A DNA stretch of 14,455 nt from JANYBV01 sp043763155 (GTDB lineage Bacteria > Pseudomonadota > Alphaproteobacteria > Rickettsiales > SXRF01). Both the position numbers and the translations under genes were made by a program. Below, in pieces: positions 1-6,756 of the stretch. Numbering within the stretch: position 1 is the stretch's first letter; each line of letters starts with the position of its first letter. A model generated the notes under the pieces. It did not search any database. It had not been told where the DNA came from and saw only the letters and a list, made by a program, of their open reading frames with translations. The stretch spans positions 1 through 14,455 of the forward strand of contig JAYULW010000087.1 in the NCBI GenBank assembly GCA_043763155.1. The letters run 5' to 3'.

Positions 1-1388
1 CGCTTGGCATTGTTTGGCCGCTCACCAGCTACCTCCAGCGCATCATCTCAGGCCCCATCGTGGAGCTGGCCGAAATCACCCGCATCTTCGCCCGCAAACG
101 CAGCATACCCATCTATGCGAGGAAGCGCGGCGAAGACGAAATCGGCGCACTGGTGGATGCCTTCAATACCATGATCAAGGAAATCAACTACTACGAACTC
201 GAAATCCATCAGGTCATCGCCGAGCTGCGCATTGCCAAGGAAAACGCCGAAGCCGCCACCCACGCCAAAAGCGAATTCCTCGCCAACATGAGCCACGAAA
301 TTCGCACGCCCATGAACGCCATCATCGGCCTGAGCCATATCTTAAGCAAAACCGAGCTTACCAAGCGCCAGAAAGAATTCGTAGATACCCTGCGCTTAAG
401 CGCCGACAGCCTGCTCTCCCTCATCAACGATTTGCTGGATTTCACCAAGCTCGAAGAAGGCTCCATCGTGCTGGAAAAAATCGAGTTCAACCTGACCGAC
501 CTCATACAAAATGTCATGAGCATCACCCGTGTCCGCGCGCAGGAAAAAAACATCCATATCCAGCTCGACGCCCTGAGCCTGCATCATTCCCACTATCTCG
601 GTGACCCGTTGCGCATCCAGCAGGTCGTAACCAACCTCATCAGCAACGCCGTCAAATTCACCGAAACCGGCTACGTTAAAATCCGCCTCGCCCACGACGT
701 AAGCACCAACGGCGTACTCATTGAAATCAGCGACTCCGGCATTGGTATCCCGCCGGAAAAACTCGCCCTCATCTTCGATAAATTTACCCAGGCCGATCCT
801 TCCACCACCCGTAAATACGGCGGCACCGGCCTTGGCCTCGCCATCTGCCGCTCGCTGGTGCAGCAAATGGGCGGCACCATCAACGTAAACAGCATCAAAG
901 GGGAAGGCTCCACTTTCAGCGTCATCCTGCCCCTGATTGCCACCAAAGCCCCCGTCACCGCAAGCAAAGACACCTCGCACCTCATCAGCTTCCCGCGCAA
1001 GCACATCCGCGACACTATTTTACTGGTCGAGGATTACTCCCCAAATATTCTGGTCGCCTCCGTAATGCTGGAGCAGCTCGGCTACCCCGTCGAAGTCGCC
1101 ATCACAGGTATGGAAGCCATCAACAAGGTCCAAAACCAGAAATTCGCCCTCATCCTCATGGATATCCAGCTACCCGGCATGGATGGCATCGAAACCACGC
1201 GCCGCATCCGCGCCCTCGAACAAGCCAAGGGTCAAACCCCCACGCCCATCATCGCCGTCACTGCTTTCGCACTGGCCGGAGACCGCGAAAAATGCATCCA
1301 GTCCGGCATGAACGATTATCTCTCCAAGCCGTTCCAGCTCGAAGATTTGCAGCAAAAAATTGATCAGCTATTGAAGGGCGCGGCCTAA
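1..1388 (+). CDS. Hybrid sensor histidine kinase with receiver domain (5' partial)
   Basis: Membrane-linked hybrid kinase: autophosphorylates a His in the HisKA domain and can pass the phosphate to its own C-terminal receiver. The frame is open to the left edge, so the N-terminus (sensor and first membrane segment) is missing; the first visible residues, ending in a hydrophobic helix, lead into a HAMP domain. Counting from the GTG at 60: HAMP about 1-45, a coiled-coil linker, HisKA with H79 in NMSHEIRTPMNA, HATPase with N196 (N box), DSGIGI at 225-230 (G1) and GGTGLGL at 254-260 (G2), then a receiver with E324/D325, phospho-acceptor D368 in LMDIQLPGMDG, T401 and K423. All key residues are present, so it should be active. 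The GTG at 60 is inside HAMP and is not the true start. No output domain follows the receiver, so a separate Hpt protein or regulator is probably needed. Its input signal is unknown. Its TAA overlaps the stop of the convergent gene. Confidence 0.96.
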   Translation, partial: LGIVWPLTSYLQRIISGPIVELAEITRIFARKRSIPIYARKRGEDEIGALVDAFNTMIKEINYYELEIHQVIAELRIAKENAEAATHAKSEFLANMSHEIRTPMNAIIGLSHILSKTELTKRQKEFVDTLRLSADSLLSLINDLLDFTKLEEGSIVLEKIEFNLTDLIQNVMSITRVRAQEKNIHIQLDALSLHHSHYLGDPLRIQQVVTNLISNAVKFTETGYVKIRLAHDVSTNGVLIEISDSGIGIPPEKLALIFDKFTQADPSTTRKYGGTGLGLAICRSLVQQMGGTINVNSIKGEGSTFSVILPLIATKAPVTASKDTSHLISFPRKHIRDTILLVEDYSPNILVASVMLEQLGYPVEVAITGMEAINKVQNQKFALILMDIQLPGMDGIETTRRIRALEQAKGQTPTPIIAVTAFALAGDREKCIQSGMNDYLSKPFQLEDLQQKIDQLLKGAA

Positions 1389-2179
1389 GCCATTTTTACC
1401 AATGTGCCCGGCTGTTCGGCCACTGCGCCCACTTCCGCAGTCTCCGTAATGGGCGGCACATCGTCGTCATTATTAGCATTCGCCGCCACCGCCGCTTGCG
1501 TATTCGTATTCGCCGGAACCATGGTCGCGATATATTGCAGCACACTAAACAGCGTACTTAAATTAAACTGCAACGGGCTAAAACCCGCCGCCGCCACACT
1601 TGCCTGCAACTGCAAAAACAACGGCTGCGTCAAAGGCTGGTTCGCATAAGGCGCAAGTATCTGCCCAAACTGCTGCAACTGCGCCGTACTCAGCGTTTGC
1701 GCCGCCACCAGTTGCGAAGGCAGCACCGAACCATCGGCAATCCCTTGCGCATCCGCGCTCAAATCCACCGTGGTGGCTGAGCTTCCCAGCGGTGTGTTGG
1801 TCGTAAGCCCTGCCGCTTCCTGCAGTTTGATCGTGTCTTCCTGCAGCACCGCAATATCCTGCAATTGCTGCGTGGTCAGGTTGCCGCTGATCGTCGCGCT
1901 ACGCGGATCGGTGCTGAATTCATTTAATAACGATAGGGAAGGGGTGTCGAGCGCCAGCAGCGCATCGGGAAAATCATTTGCAGATTGTGCCTGTGTCTGT
2001 GTTTGGGGCTGGGTAGCCGGATTCACCGCCGTCCGATTGCTCGCCGCAACTTCATCGGAGTGATTAATCGCCGCAAGGAAATTTGCGCTATTAACCTCAT
2101 TGCTCTGCTCAAGCGCCTGCGCAAATTGCACCGACGGATCAGGCGAGGGGGCGGGGATTGCACTAACCGAATCAGCCAT
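1385..2179 (-). CDS. Low-complexity Ala/Gln/Thr-rich protein of unknown function
   Basis: 264 residues, function not recognised. The protein is rich in Ala, Gln, Thr, Ser and Asn and has no Cys or Trp. There is no signal peptide or clear membrane span. A Gln/Thr-rich stretch lies near residues 55-65, a helical Gln/Leu-rich middle at about 100-200, and an acidic tail with a DDDVPP motif. The most hydrophobic segment (around 200-222) is short and is probably a packed helix. The start is well supported by an AGGAG site six bases before the ATG. The composition is reminiscent of flagellar hook-length-control or other secreted, largely disordered proteins, but no family signature is visible. It stands alone between two plus-strand genes, convergent with the kinase and divergent from the AAA+ ATPase. 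The length of the ORF, its ribosome site and its exact 4-base stop overlap with the kinase argue that it is a real gene. Confidence 0.75.
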   Translation of the reverse strand: MADSVSAIPAPSPDPSVQFAQALEQSNEVNSANFLAAINHSDEVAASNRTAVNPATQPQTQTQAQSANDFPDALLALDTPSLSLLNEFSTDPRSATISGNLTTQQLQDIAVLQEDTIKLQEAAGLTTNTPLGSSATTVDLSADAQGIADGSVLPSQLVAAQTLSTAQLQQFGQILAPYANQPLTQPLFLQLQASVAAAGFSPLQFNLSTLFSVLQYIATMVPANTNTQAAVAANANNDDDVPPITETAEVGAVAEQPGTLVKMA

Positions 2180-2251
2180 AAAACACTCCTTCTATCATGC
2201 CACCTTACGCTCATCCGCATAAGCCCACGAGTCGCAAAGGCGCGCCAATTC

Positions 2252-2281
2252 ATAGTTTTTCAATAAAACCCCGCAAACTAT
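2252..2281. promoter_or_regulatory. 7-bp inverted repeat in a divergent promoter region
   Basis: In the 160-base gap between the divergent genes, ATAGTTT (2252-2258) and AAACTAT (2275-2281) form a perfect inverted repeat with a 16-base spacer, about two helical turns between arm centres. Read on the minus strand the arms overlap a possible promoter for the low-complexity gene (TTGCGG, 16 bases, TATGAA). This is the expected geometry of a dimeric repressor operator, but a chance repeat or RNA hairpin is possible. Confidence 0.35.
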
Positions 2282-2321
2282 CAACATCACATCCAGTTGA
2301 ATAATAATGAAATAACACCGA

Positions 2322-2337
2322 TTAACGCTACGCTAAC
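2322..2337 (+). promoter_or_regulatory. CtrA-like box upstream of the AAA+ ATPase gene
   Basis: TTAA, seven bases, CTAAC matches the alphaproteobacterial CtrA consensus TTAA-N7-TTAAC at 8 of 9 positions and ends four bases before the favoured ATG at 2342. CtrA is a cell-cycle and motility response regulator in this class. A site this close to the start would more likely repress than activate. Motif match only. Confidence 0.25.
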
Positions 2338-2341
2338 CACA

Positions 2342-3652
2342 ATGCGCTACACTGCCCCCATGAAGCAACCAAACCTGCCCGTCCTGCTCGAAACCGACTC
2401 CGGCCCTGCGCCGGAAGCCCCAACACACGCCGACCACACAGGCGTCTCCCGCAGCATCCTCCTCGACCTCGCGCTCAAACTCGCCCATGTCTCCCCCGCC
2501 ATCACCACCGAATCCGCGGCAGGTTCGCTGCACCTGACGCAGGTCCTCACCGCCAGCCTGCTCGAACAGCTTCGCTCCGAACTCCTCCTCGAAGTGCTGG
2601 GCAAAGACGGCTTCGGCTACAAATACGCAATCTCCCAGCGTGGCCGCGAGCGCGCCACCCGCCTGCTGGATGTGGTGGGCTATATCGGGCCTGCCCCCGT
2701 ATCGCTCGCCGCCTATCAGGAAATGCTTGAATGGCAAATGGCCAAAGCCCCCGCCGTATCGCCCGCCAAAGTGCAGGAAGTATTACGCGGGCTTGTGCTT
2801 CCGCCCGAAGCCGTGCAGGTCGCGGGCCTTGCAATCTCCTCAGGCCGCAGCCTTTTTCTTTCCGGCCCTCCGGGCAACGGCAAAACCAGCGTCGGCCACC
2901 ATTTGCATAGCGCCCTCGAAGGCGAAATCTGGGTTCCCCACGCCATCGCCGTGGATAACATCATCATCCGCGTCTACGACCCGCAATGCCACGAAGCTGT
3001 CGAGCACACCGCCACCCGCAACCAGATCATAGACAAGCGCTGGGTCAAAATCCGCCGCCCCTTCATCGTTGCTGGCGGCGAAATGACCTTGGAATCACTG
3101 GACCTCGCCTATCTTCCCGCCTCCAAATACTACGAAGCCCCGCTGCACATGAAAGCCAATGGCGGCATGTTCCTGATTGACGATTTTGGCCGCCAGCACG
3201 TAGCCCCCGACGAGCTGCTGAACCGCTGGATCATTCCGCTGGAACATCGCATTGATTTCCTGACGCTGCATACGGGCCAGAAAATTCAGGTCCCGTTCCT
3301 CATGATGCTGGTCATCGCCACAAACCTCGACCCCAAAGACGTCACCGACCCCGCGTTCCTGCGCCGCATCGGCTACCGCCTGCACATCCCATGCCCCACA
3401 CCCAAAATCTACACCGCCATTTTTGAAGGCTACGCCGCAAAATATAACCTCACCGCCAGCCCCGCCCTCATTGATTGGCTGCTAAACCGCTACCAATCCA
3501 CCGGCAAAGAACTCCGCTGCTGCGAACCGCGCGATCTCATAGAGCGCGTGCGCGACATCTGCCGCCATCATCAGCAAGAGCTGCATTTAAATGAAGAATT
3601 ATTGAATCTGGCCTGGGAAGGCTATTTCGGTACCGGCCAGCAGGCCGCCTAA
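2342..3652 (+). CDS. AAA+ ATPase with N-terminal winged-helix-like region
   Basis: Cytoplasmic P-loop ATPase, 436 residues from the ATG at 2342. Numbering from there, Walker A GPPGNGKT is at 175-182 (K181), Walker B FLIDDFG has D280/D281, sensor 1 is N328 in the ATNLDP motif, and a paired Arg at 341-342 lies where sensor-2 or finger residues are expected. The core resembles MoxR/Cdc48-type AAA+ modules. Residues about 37-135 look like a winged-helix or adaptor domain (helices ending in YAISQRGRERATRLL), so DNA or partner binding is plausible. No protease, HslU or sigma-54 (GAFTGA) signature is seen. An in-frame TTG at 2297 would add 15 residues; none of the candidate starts (2297, 2342, 2360) has a good ribosome site. 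The ATPase call is firm, its substrate is unknown. The stop overlaps that of the convergent FTR1 gene by four bases. Confidence 0.9.
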   Translation: MRYTAPMKQPNLPVLLETDSGPAPEAPTHADHTGVSRSILLDLALKLAHVSPAITTESAAGSLHLTQVLTASLLEQLRSELLLEVLGKDGFGYKYAISQRGRERATRLLDVVGYIGPAPVSLAAYQEMLEWQMAKAPAVSPAKVQEVLRGLVLPPEAVQVAGLAISSGRSLFLSGPPGNGKTSVGHHLHSALEGEIWVPHAIAVDNIIIRVYDPQCHEAVEHTATRNQIIDKRWVKIRRPFIVAGGEMTLESLDLAYLPASKYYEAPLHMKANGGMFLIDDFGRQHVAPDELLNRWIIPLEHRIDFLTLHTGQKIQVPFLMMLVIATNLDPKDVTDPAFLRRIGYRLHIPCPTPKIYTAIFEGYAAKYNLTASPALIDWLLNRYQSTGKELRCCEPRDLIERVRDICRHHQQELHLNEELLNLAWEGYFGTGQQAA

Positions 3653-4464
3653 GCTGCAGCCTTGTGCGGCCGCGTCGCCAGCTTCACCATGCTCACCAGC
3701 AACGCAAACGTTGCACCGTAAAAAATCAGCTCAATCGCCGTCGGGTGCGCGCTATATCCGATCAGCGTATGCAGCGCCCGCCCCAAAAGCCCGTCTTCGG
3801 AAATCAGCCATGAGCTGTCCCACATCGTTTCCGAAAAATCAGGGAAATACCCCGCCGCCGCAAGGAAATTCGCGCCTTGCGCCGAAAGCCCCGCCACCAA
3901 TAAAATCAGCAGCCAGCTCGTAAATTTCAGCGCATACCGCGCCGGCATTTTCATCATGCCGTAATATAAAAGCACACCCACGCCCACGCCCAGCAAAAGC
4001 CCAAGCACCGAGCCGCTCACAATGCTCGCGGGCGGTTCGCCCGACACCAGCATCCCGTAAATAAACAGCACAATCTCCGAACATTCCCGAAGCATTGCCA
4101 GCCCCACAATCACCGACAGCGAATAGCGCGGCATAGCGCCTGTCACCACCTTATGCCCCACCGCCCGCAGCTGCGCCGACATGTGTCGCGCGTGTCCCTG
4201 CATCCACACCACCGTCCAGCCAATCAGGGCCGCGGCGCAAAACAGCACGCCCGCATTGAACAATTCCTGCCCCATGCCGTCGGCCGCATCCGAAATGCTG
4301 CGCGCAAAAACGGCGATAATGCCCGCGCCGCTAAGCCCCGCAAGCATGCCCCCCGCCACCCACCATGCGCGTCCCGGAAGCTCACGCGTGGCCGAAAGCA
4401 CGATCCCAAGGATCATGGCAATCTCCAGTGCTTCACGAAACACGATGAGGGCGGTGGAAAACAT
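3649..4464 (-). CDS. FTR1-family high-affinity iron permease
   Basis: Inner-membrane iron transporter of the FTR1/EfeU family (271 residues, usual length about 270-280). Two REXXE iron-binding motifs are intact: REALE at residues 10-14 in the first membrane helix and RECSE at 126-130 in a later one. About seven hydrophobic helices are seen, and the C-terminal part keeps the family pattern of a Gly-Tyr with a following Pro (GYSAHPT, 236-242). It lies nine bases downstream of a cupredoxin gene and has no strong ribosome site of its own, so translation is probably coupled. The pair matches bacterial Ftr/Efe systems, in which a periplasmic cupredoxin-type protein handles iron before FTR1 moves Fe(III) inward. 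No EfeB-like peroxidase, P19 or ferredoxin gene is in the window, so this is a two-gene version. EfeU is the closest named relative, but orthology is not proven. Confidence 0.94.
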   Translation of the reverse strand: MFSTALIVFREALEIAMILGIVLSATRELPGRAWWVAGGMLAGLSGAGIIAVFARSISDAADGMGQELFNAGVLFCAAALIGWTVVWMQGHARHMSAQLRAVGHKVVTGAMPRYSLSVIVGLAMLRECSEIVLFIYGMLVSGEPPASIVSGSVLGLLLGVGVGVLLYYGMMKMPARYALKFTSWLLILLVAGLSAQGANFLAAAGYFPDFSETMWDSSWLISEDGLLGRALHTLIGYSAHPTAIELIFYGATFALLVSMVKLATRPHKAAA

Positions 4465-4473
4465 AGATGGTAT

Positions 4474-4797
4474 TTATTTTACAACAATCGTGCCCTTGGC
4501 CACGTCTTCATGGAACTCATCCACAAAATCATACGTGCCGGCTTTCAGGGGGCCAACCATCACGGTCACTTCGCTATTGCCGTTGACCACTTTTTCGCGG
4601 TTCAGCTGCTTGCTTTCAAATTCCGCCGTGGTGCTGTCCTGGTTCTTCACCACGATTTTGATTTTTTCGTTTGCGGGCACTTCAAGGGTTGCGGGCGTAA
4701 ACGCGTGGTCCTTCAGCACCAGCACATGCGCGTCAGCCGCAAATGCCGAAGCGGGAAACAAAAACGTAGCAGCAAGCAAAAGGCGGGGCAGGGTCAT
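4474..4797 (-). CDS. Periplasmic cupredoxin-like protein of an iron-uptake operon
   Basis: 107 residues with a clear Sec signal peptide (hydrophobic core, cleavage after AFA at about residue 20), leaving a mature domain of roughly 87 residues with the alternating strands of a cupredoxin fold. The mature part has no Cys and no classical His-Cys-His-Met type 1 copper set. Instead it has acidic and His-bearing motifs, EFESKQLNREK (59-69) and DEFHED (93-98), like the N-terminal cupredoxin domain of EfeO and related iron-system proteins. It probably binds iron or copper in the periplasm and hands iron to the FTR1 permease encoded next. The start is supported by AGGAAG five bases before the ATG. 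A Fur-like box lies about 38-52 bases upstream. It could also be a copper-only oxidase partner, since metal identity cannot be read from the sequence. Confidence 0.88.
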   Translation of the reverse strand: MTLPRLLLAATFLFPASAFAADAHVLVLKDHAFTPATLEVPANEKIKIVVKNQDSTTAEFESKQLNREKVVNGNSEVTVMVGPLKAGTYDFVDEFHEDVAKGTIVVK

Positions 4798-4834
4798 AAT
4801 AGCTTCCTAAAAATGATATGGCGCGAATCCGTGT

Positions 4835-4849
4835 TCAGAATGATTCGCA
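4835..4849 (-). promoter_or_regulatory. Fur-like operator before the iron-uptake operon
   Basis: A 15-base dyad with core GAATGATTC (4838-4846) matches the 7-1-7 Fur consensus TGATAAT-N-ATTATCA at 10 of 14 defined positions. It sits just downstream of a candidate -10 and upstream of the cupredoxin-FTR1 pair, the right place for iron-dependent repression. A second perfect 7-bp repeat (GCGAATC 4823-4829 with GATTCGC 4842-4848) overlaps it. An alphaproteobacterial regulator (Fur, Irr or RirA) is plausible; which one is inference. Confidence 0.45.
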
Positions 4850-4857
4850 ATACCATT

Positions 4858-4885
4858 AACATACGCCCAACCCCGGATTTTGCAA
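4858..4885 (-). promoter_or_regulatory. Candidate promoter of the cupredoxin-FTR1 operon
   Basis: On the minus strand TTGCAA (4885-4880), a 16-base spacer and TATGTT (4863-4858) match sigma-70 boxes at 4 of 6 positions each. The predicted start falls by the Fur-like dyad. It lies in the 90 bases after the glycosyltransferase stop, where no terminator is seen, so read-through from that gene is also possible. Confidence 0.3.
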
Positions 4886-4887
4886 GG

Positions 4888-6756
4888 TCAATTTGGAGCA
4901 GACATAGGCTGAGCCACAGTCCTAAAGCTCAACCCATGCGTCGTTTTTTCCCAATAATGAGGATTCACAACAAGTTGCCACAGCGCCTTATAGCTCGCAA
5001 TCGAGTGCAGGATCAGATACAGCGGATACAGCAGGGCCGCCACCATCAGCCCCTTATCGCCCTTTTGCGTGTGCGCCCCAAATAGTGTAAACGCCCAGTT
5101 GCTGCCAATATTCAGCCCCATATTAATGAGCGCAACATTCACCAGCCACACCGGCATCACCTTAAACCCAACGCCGCCCACCCACAGCAGCGCCACGCCC
5201 CACACAACAGGGGCCGACAAAAACGTGAAGGTCGAAAATCCCACAAAAAACTGGAACCCCCAGAAACTCCGCGCCCCCAAAGTCCGGTACAGCTTCACCG
5301 GGTTTCGCATATGCACCAGCCATGTCTGCATATACCCCTTAATCCACCGCGAGCGCTGGCGTATCCATGCCCCAACCGTGTTGGGCGCTTCTTCCATCGT
5401 GTCCGAATCCAGCATCGCCGTGCGAAGCCCGCGCGCGGCAATGCGCGTTCCAAGGTCGGCGTCTTCCGTCACATTATAAGGGTCCCACGCCCCCAGCTCC
5501 ACCAGCCGCTTAAAATCAATATGGTTGCTGGTCCCCCCCAGCGGAATGGGAATGCGTAAGCGCTCCAGCCCCGGCAGCATAATCGCAAACAGTACAAGAT
5601 ATTCGAGGCAGAAAAACCGCGTCAGCAGGTTGTCGTGCCGGTTATAATAATTCAGGCGCGCCTGCAAACACACCACATCCTCCGAGCTATGGCGGAACGT
5701 ATACACCGCCTTTTTCAACTGCAGCGGGTCCGGCCTGTCATCGGCATCGAAAATGGTGAGATATTCCCCCCGCGCAAAGCGCAGCGCGTAATTACATGCC
5801 TTCGGTTTCGTGCGCGGCTTGCCCGGCGGCACGCGGATAATGTCAAACTGGTACGAAGGCTTCAGCGCCCGCGCCGCTTCCAGCATTTCCGTATCGTCTT
5901 CTTCCAGCACCAGCTTAATATCGAGCTTGCACGCCGGGTAGTCCAGCGCCTGCATCGCCGCCAGCAATCCCGGCAGGCTCGCCGCCTCCTTATACATCGG
6001 CACCAAAACCGAATACACCGGCAGCCTGTGCGTATCCATATCCTTAAGTCTTGCGTCCCAGTCCTTGCCCCGCCACGTAATCACGCCCGTCGAAAAAATG
6101 GCGCATTTGAACAGCATGGTGAACATATACGCCACATGGCAGAACATGGTGGCCGCAAGCATACTCACGCCCGGAAACGCGGCAAACATCACCGCCCCCG
6201 TCGCCGCATACCCAAGCATCGCCTGCGCCTGCTGCGGCGCGAGTGTCTCGCGGGCCGACGCGTGCGGCGTCGCCAGCCACAGCCGCATCCGCGAATCTTC
6301 CTCCAGTTCGGTGCCAAAAAACTGCATCACCGTGCGGTCAATATCGAACGGCGACGTAATCACCATCCGCGTATTCACCCCGTAGCGCTGGCGCATCCAC
6401 AGCACTGCGCCAAACGTCACCTCGCACACTGCAATGTAAAGTGTATCGCCTTCTTCCCGCCACGGCATCAGGCGGAAGCGCAAATATTCCTCGCAATCCT
6501 CCAGCAGCGGCAAATGCGCATGCGGCGGCATTTTCAGCAAATTCACAAACGGCAAATTTGAAGACTCCGCCACACACTGGTACAGCGCGTCATACCGCAC
6601 CATCCCCTCGCTGATCAGGATATCCCCCAACCGTGACCCGGTGCGCGCCTGCAAGCCCAGCGCTTCATCCAATTGCTGCGGCGAAATCAAATTCCGCCGT
6701 ACCAGGATTTCTCCCAGCGGTATGCGCGTGTCGCGCGTTCTCAGAAGTTCTGCCAT
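4888..6756 (-). CDS. Membrane glycosyltransferase family 2 with N-terminal MshEN/GspE-N domain
   Basis: 622-residue inner-membrane processive-type glycosyltransferase. Residues 11-75 hold two copies of the MshEN pattern (R-x-LGEIL..LI..QLDEAL, then RLGDIL..GMV..AL), followed by GspE N-terminal-like sequence to about 150. Two membrane helices follow (about 182-222), then a GT2 catalytic domain at 249-480 with EEDD (285-288), DADD (337-340), TED (430-432) and QRSRW (467-471), the acid set and Q-x-x-RW motif of cellulose/hyaluronan-synthase-like enzymes. About three further helices (500-592) precede a conserved WEKTTHG tail (602-608). The same domains, in a different order, occur in E. coli NfrB. 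MshEN domains in other proteins bind cyclic di-GMP, so allosteric control is likely but inferred. The gene overlaps the upstream barrel gene by 16 bases and has no clear ribosome site, implying coupled translation. Sugar and product are unknown. Confidence 0.93.
   Translation of the reverse strand: MAELLRTRDTRIPLGEILVRRNLISPQQLDEALGLQARTGSRLGDILISEGMVRYDALYQCVAESSNLPFVNLLKMPPHAHLPLLEDCEEYLRFRLMPWREEGDTLYIAVCEVTFGAVLWMRQRYGVNTRMVITSPFDIDRTVMQFFGTELEEDSRMRLWLATPHASARETLAPQQAQAMLGYAATGAVMFAAFPGVSMLAATMFCHVAYMFTMLFKCAIFSTGVITWRGKDWDARLKDMDTHRLPVYSVLVPMYKEAASLPGLLAAMQALDYPACKLDIKLVLEEDDTEMLEAARALKPSYQFDIIRVPPGKPRTKPKACNYALRFARGEYLTIFDADDRPDPLQLKKAVYTFRHSSEDVVCLQARLNYYNRHDNLLTRFFCLEYLVLFAIMLPGLERLRIPIPLGGTSNHIDFKRLVELGAWDPYNVTEDADLGTRIAARGLRTAMLDSDTMEEAPNTVGAWIRQRSRWIKGYMQTWLVHMRNPVKLYRTLGARSFWGFQFFVGFSTFTFLSAPVVWGVALLWVGGVGFKVMPVWLVNVALINMGLNIGSNWAFTLFGAHTQKGDKGLMVAALLYPLYLILHSIASYKALWQLVVNPHYWEKTTHGLSFRTVAQPMSAPN

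Noticed and set aside
14..604. 196-residue plus-strand ORF overlapping the kinase
   Set aside because: His/Arg/Pro-rich shifted frame inside the kinase coding sequence.
4855..4871. Third CtrA-like site before the cupredoxin gene
   Set aside because: TTAA-N7-CCAAC misses two consensus bases and lies where a promoter is expected anyway; too weak to call.
4153..5085. 310-residue plus-strand ORF
   Set aside because: It is antisense to the FTR1, cupredoxin and glycosyltransferase genes, with His/Arg/Pro-rich shadow-frame composition and no domain or ribosome site.
5635..6561. 308-residue plus-strand ORF
   Set aside because: Arg/His/Gln-rich antisense frame of the glycosyltransferase; it exists only because of codon bias in the real gene.
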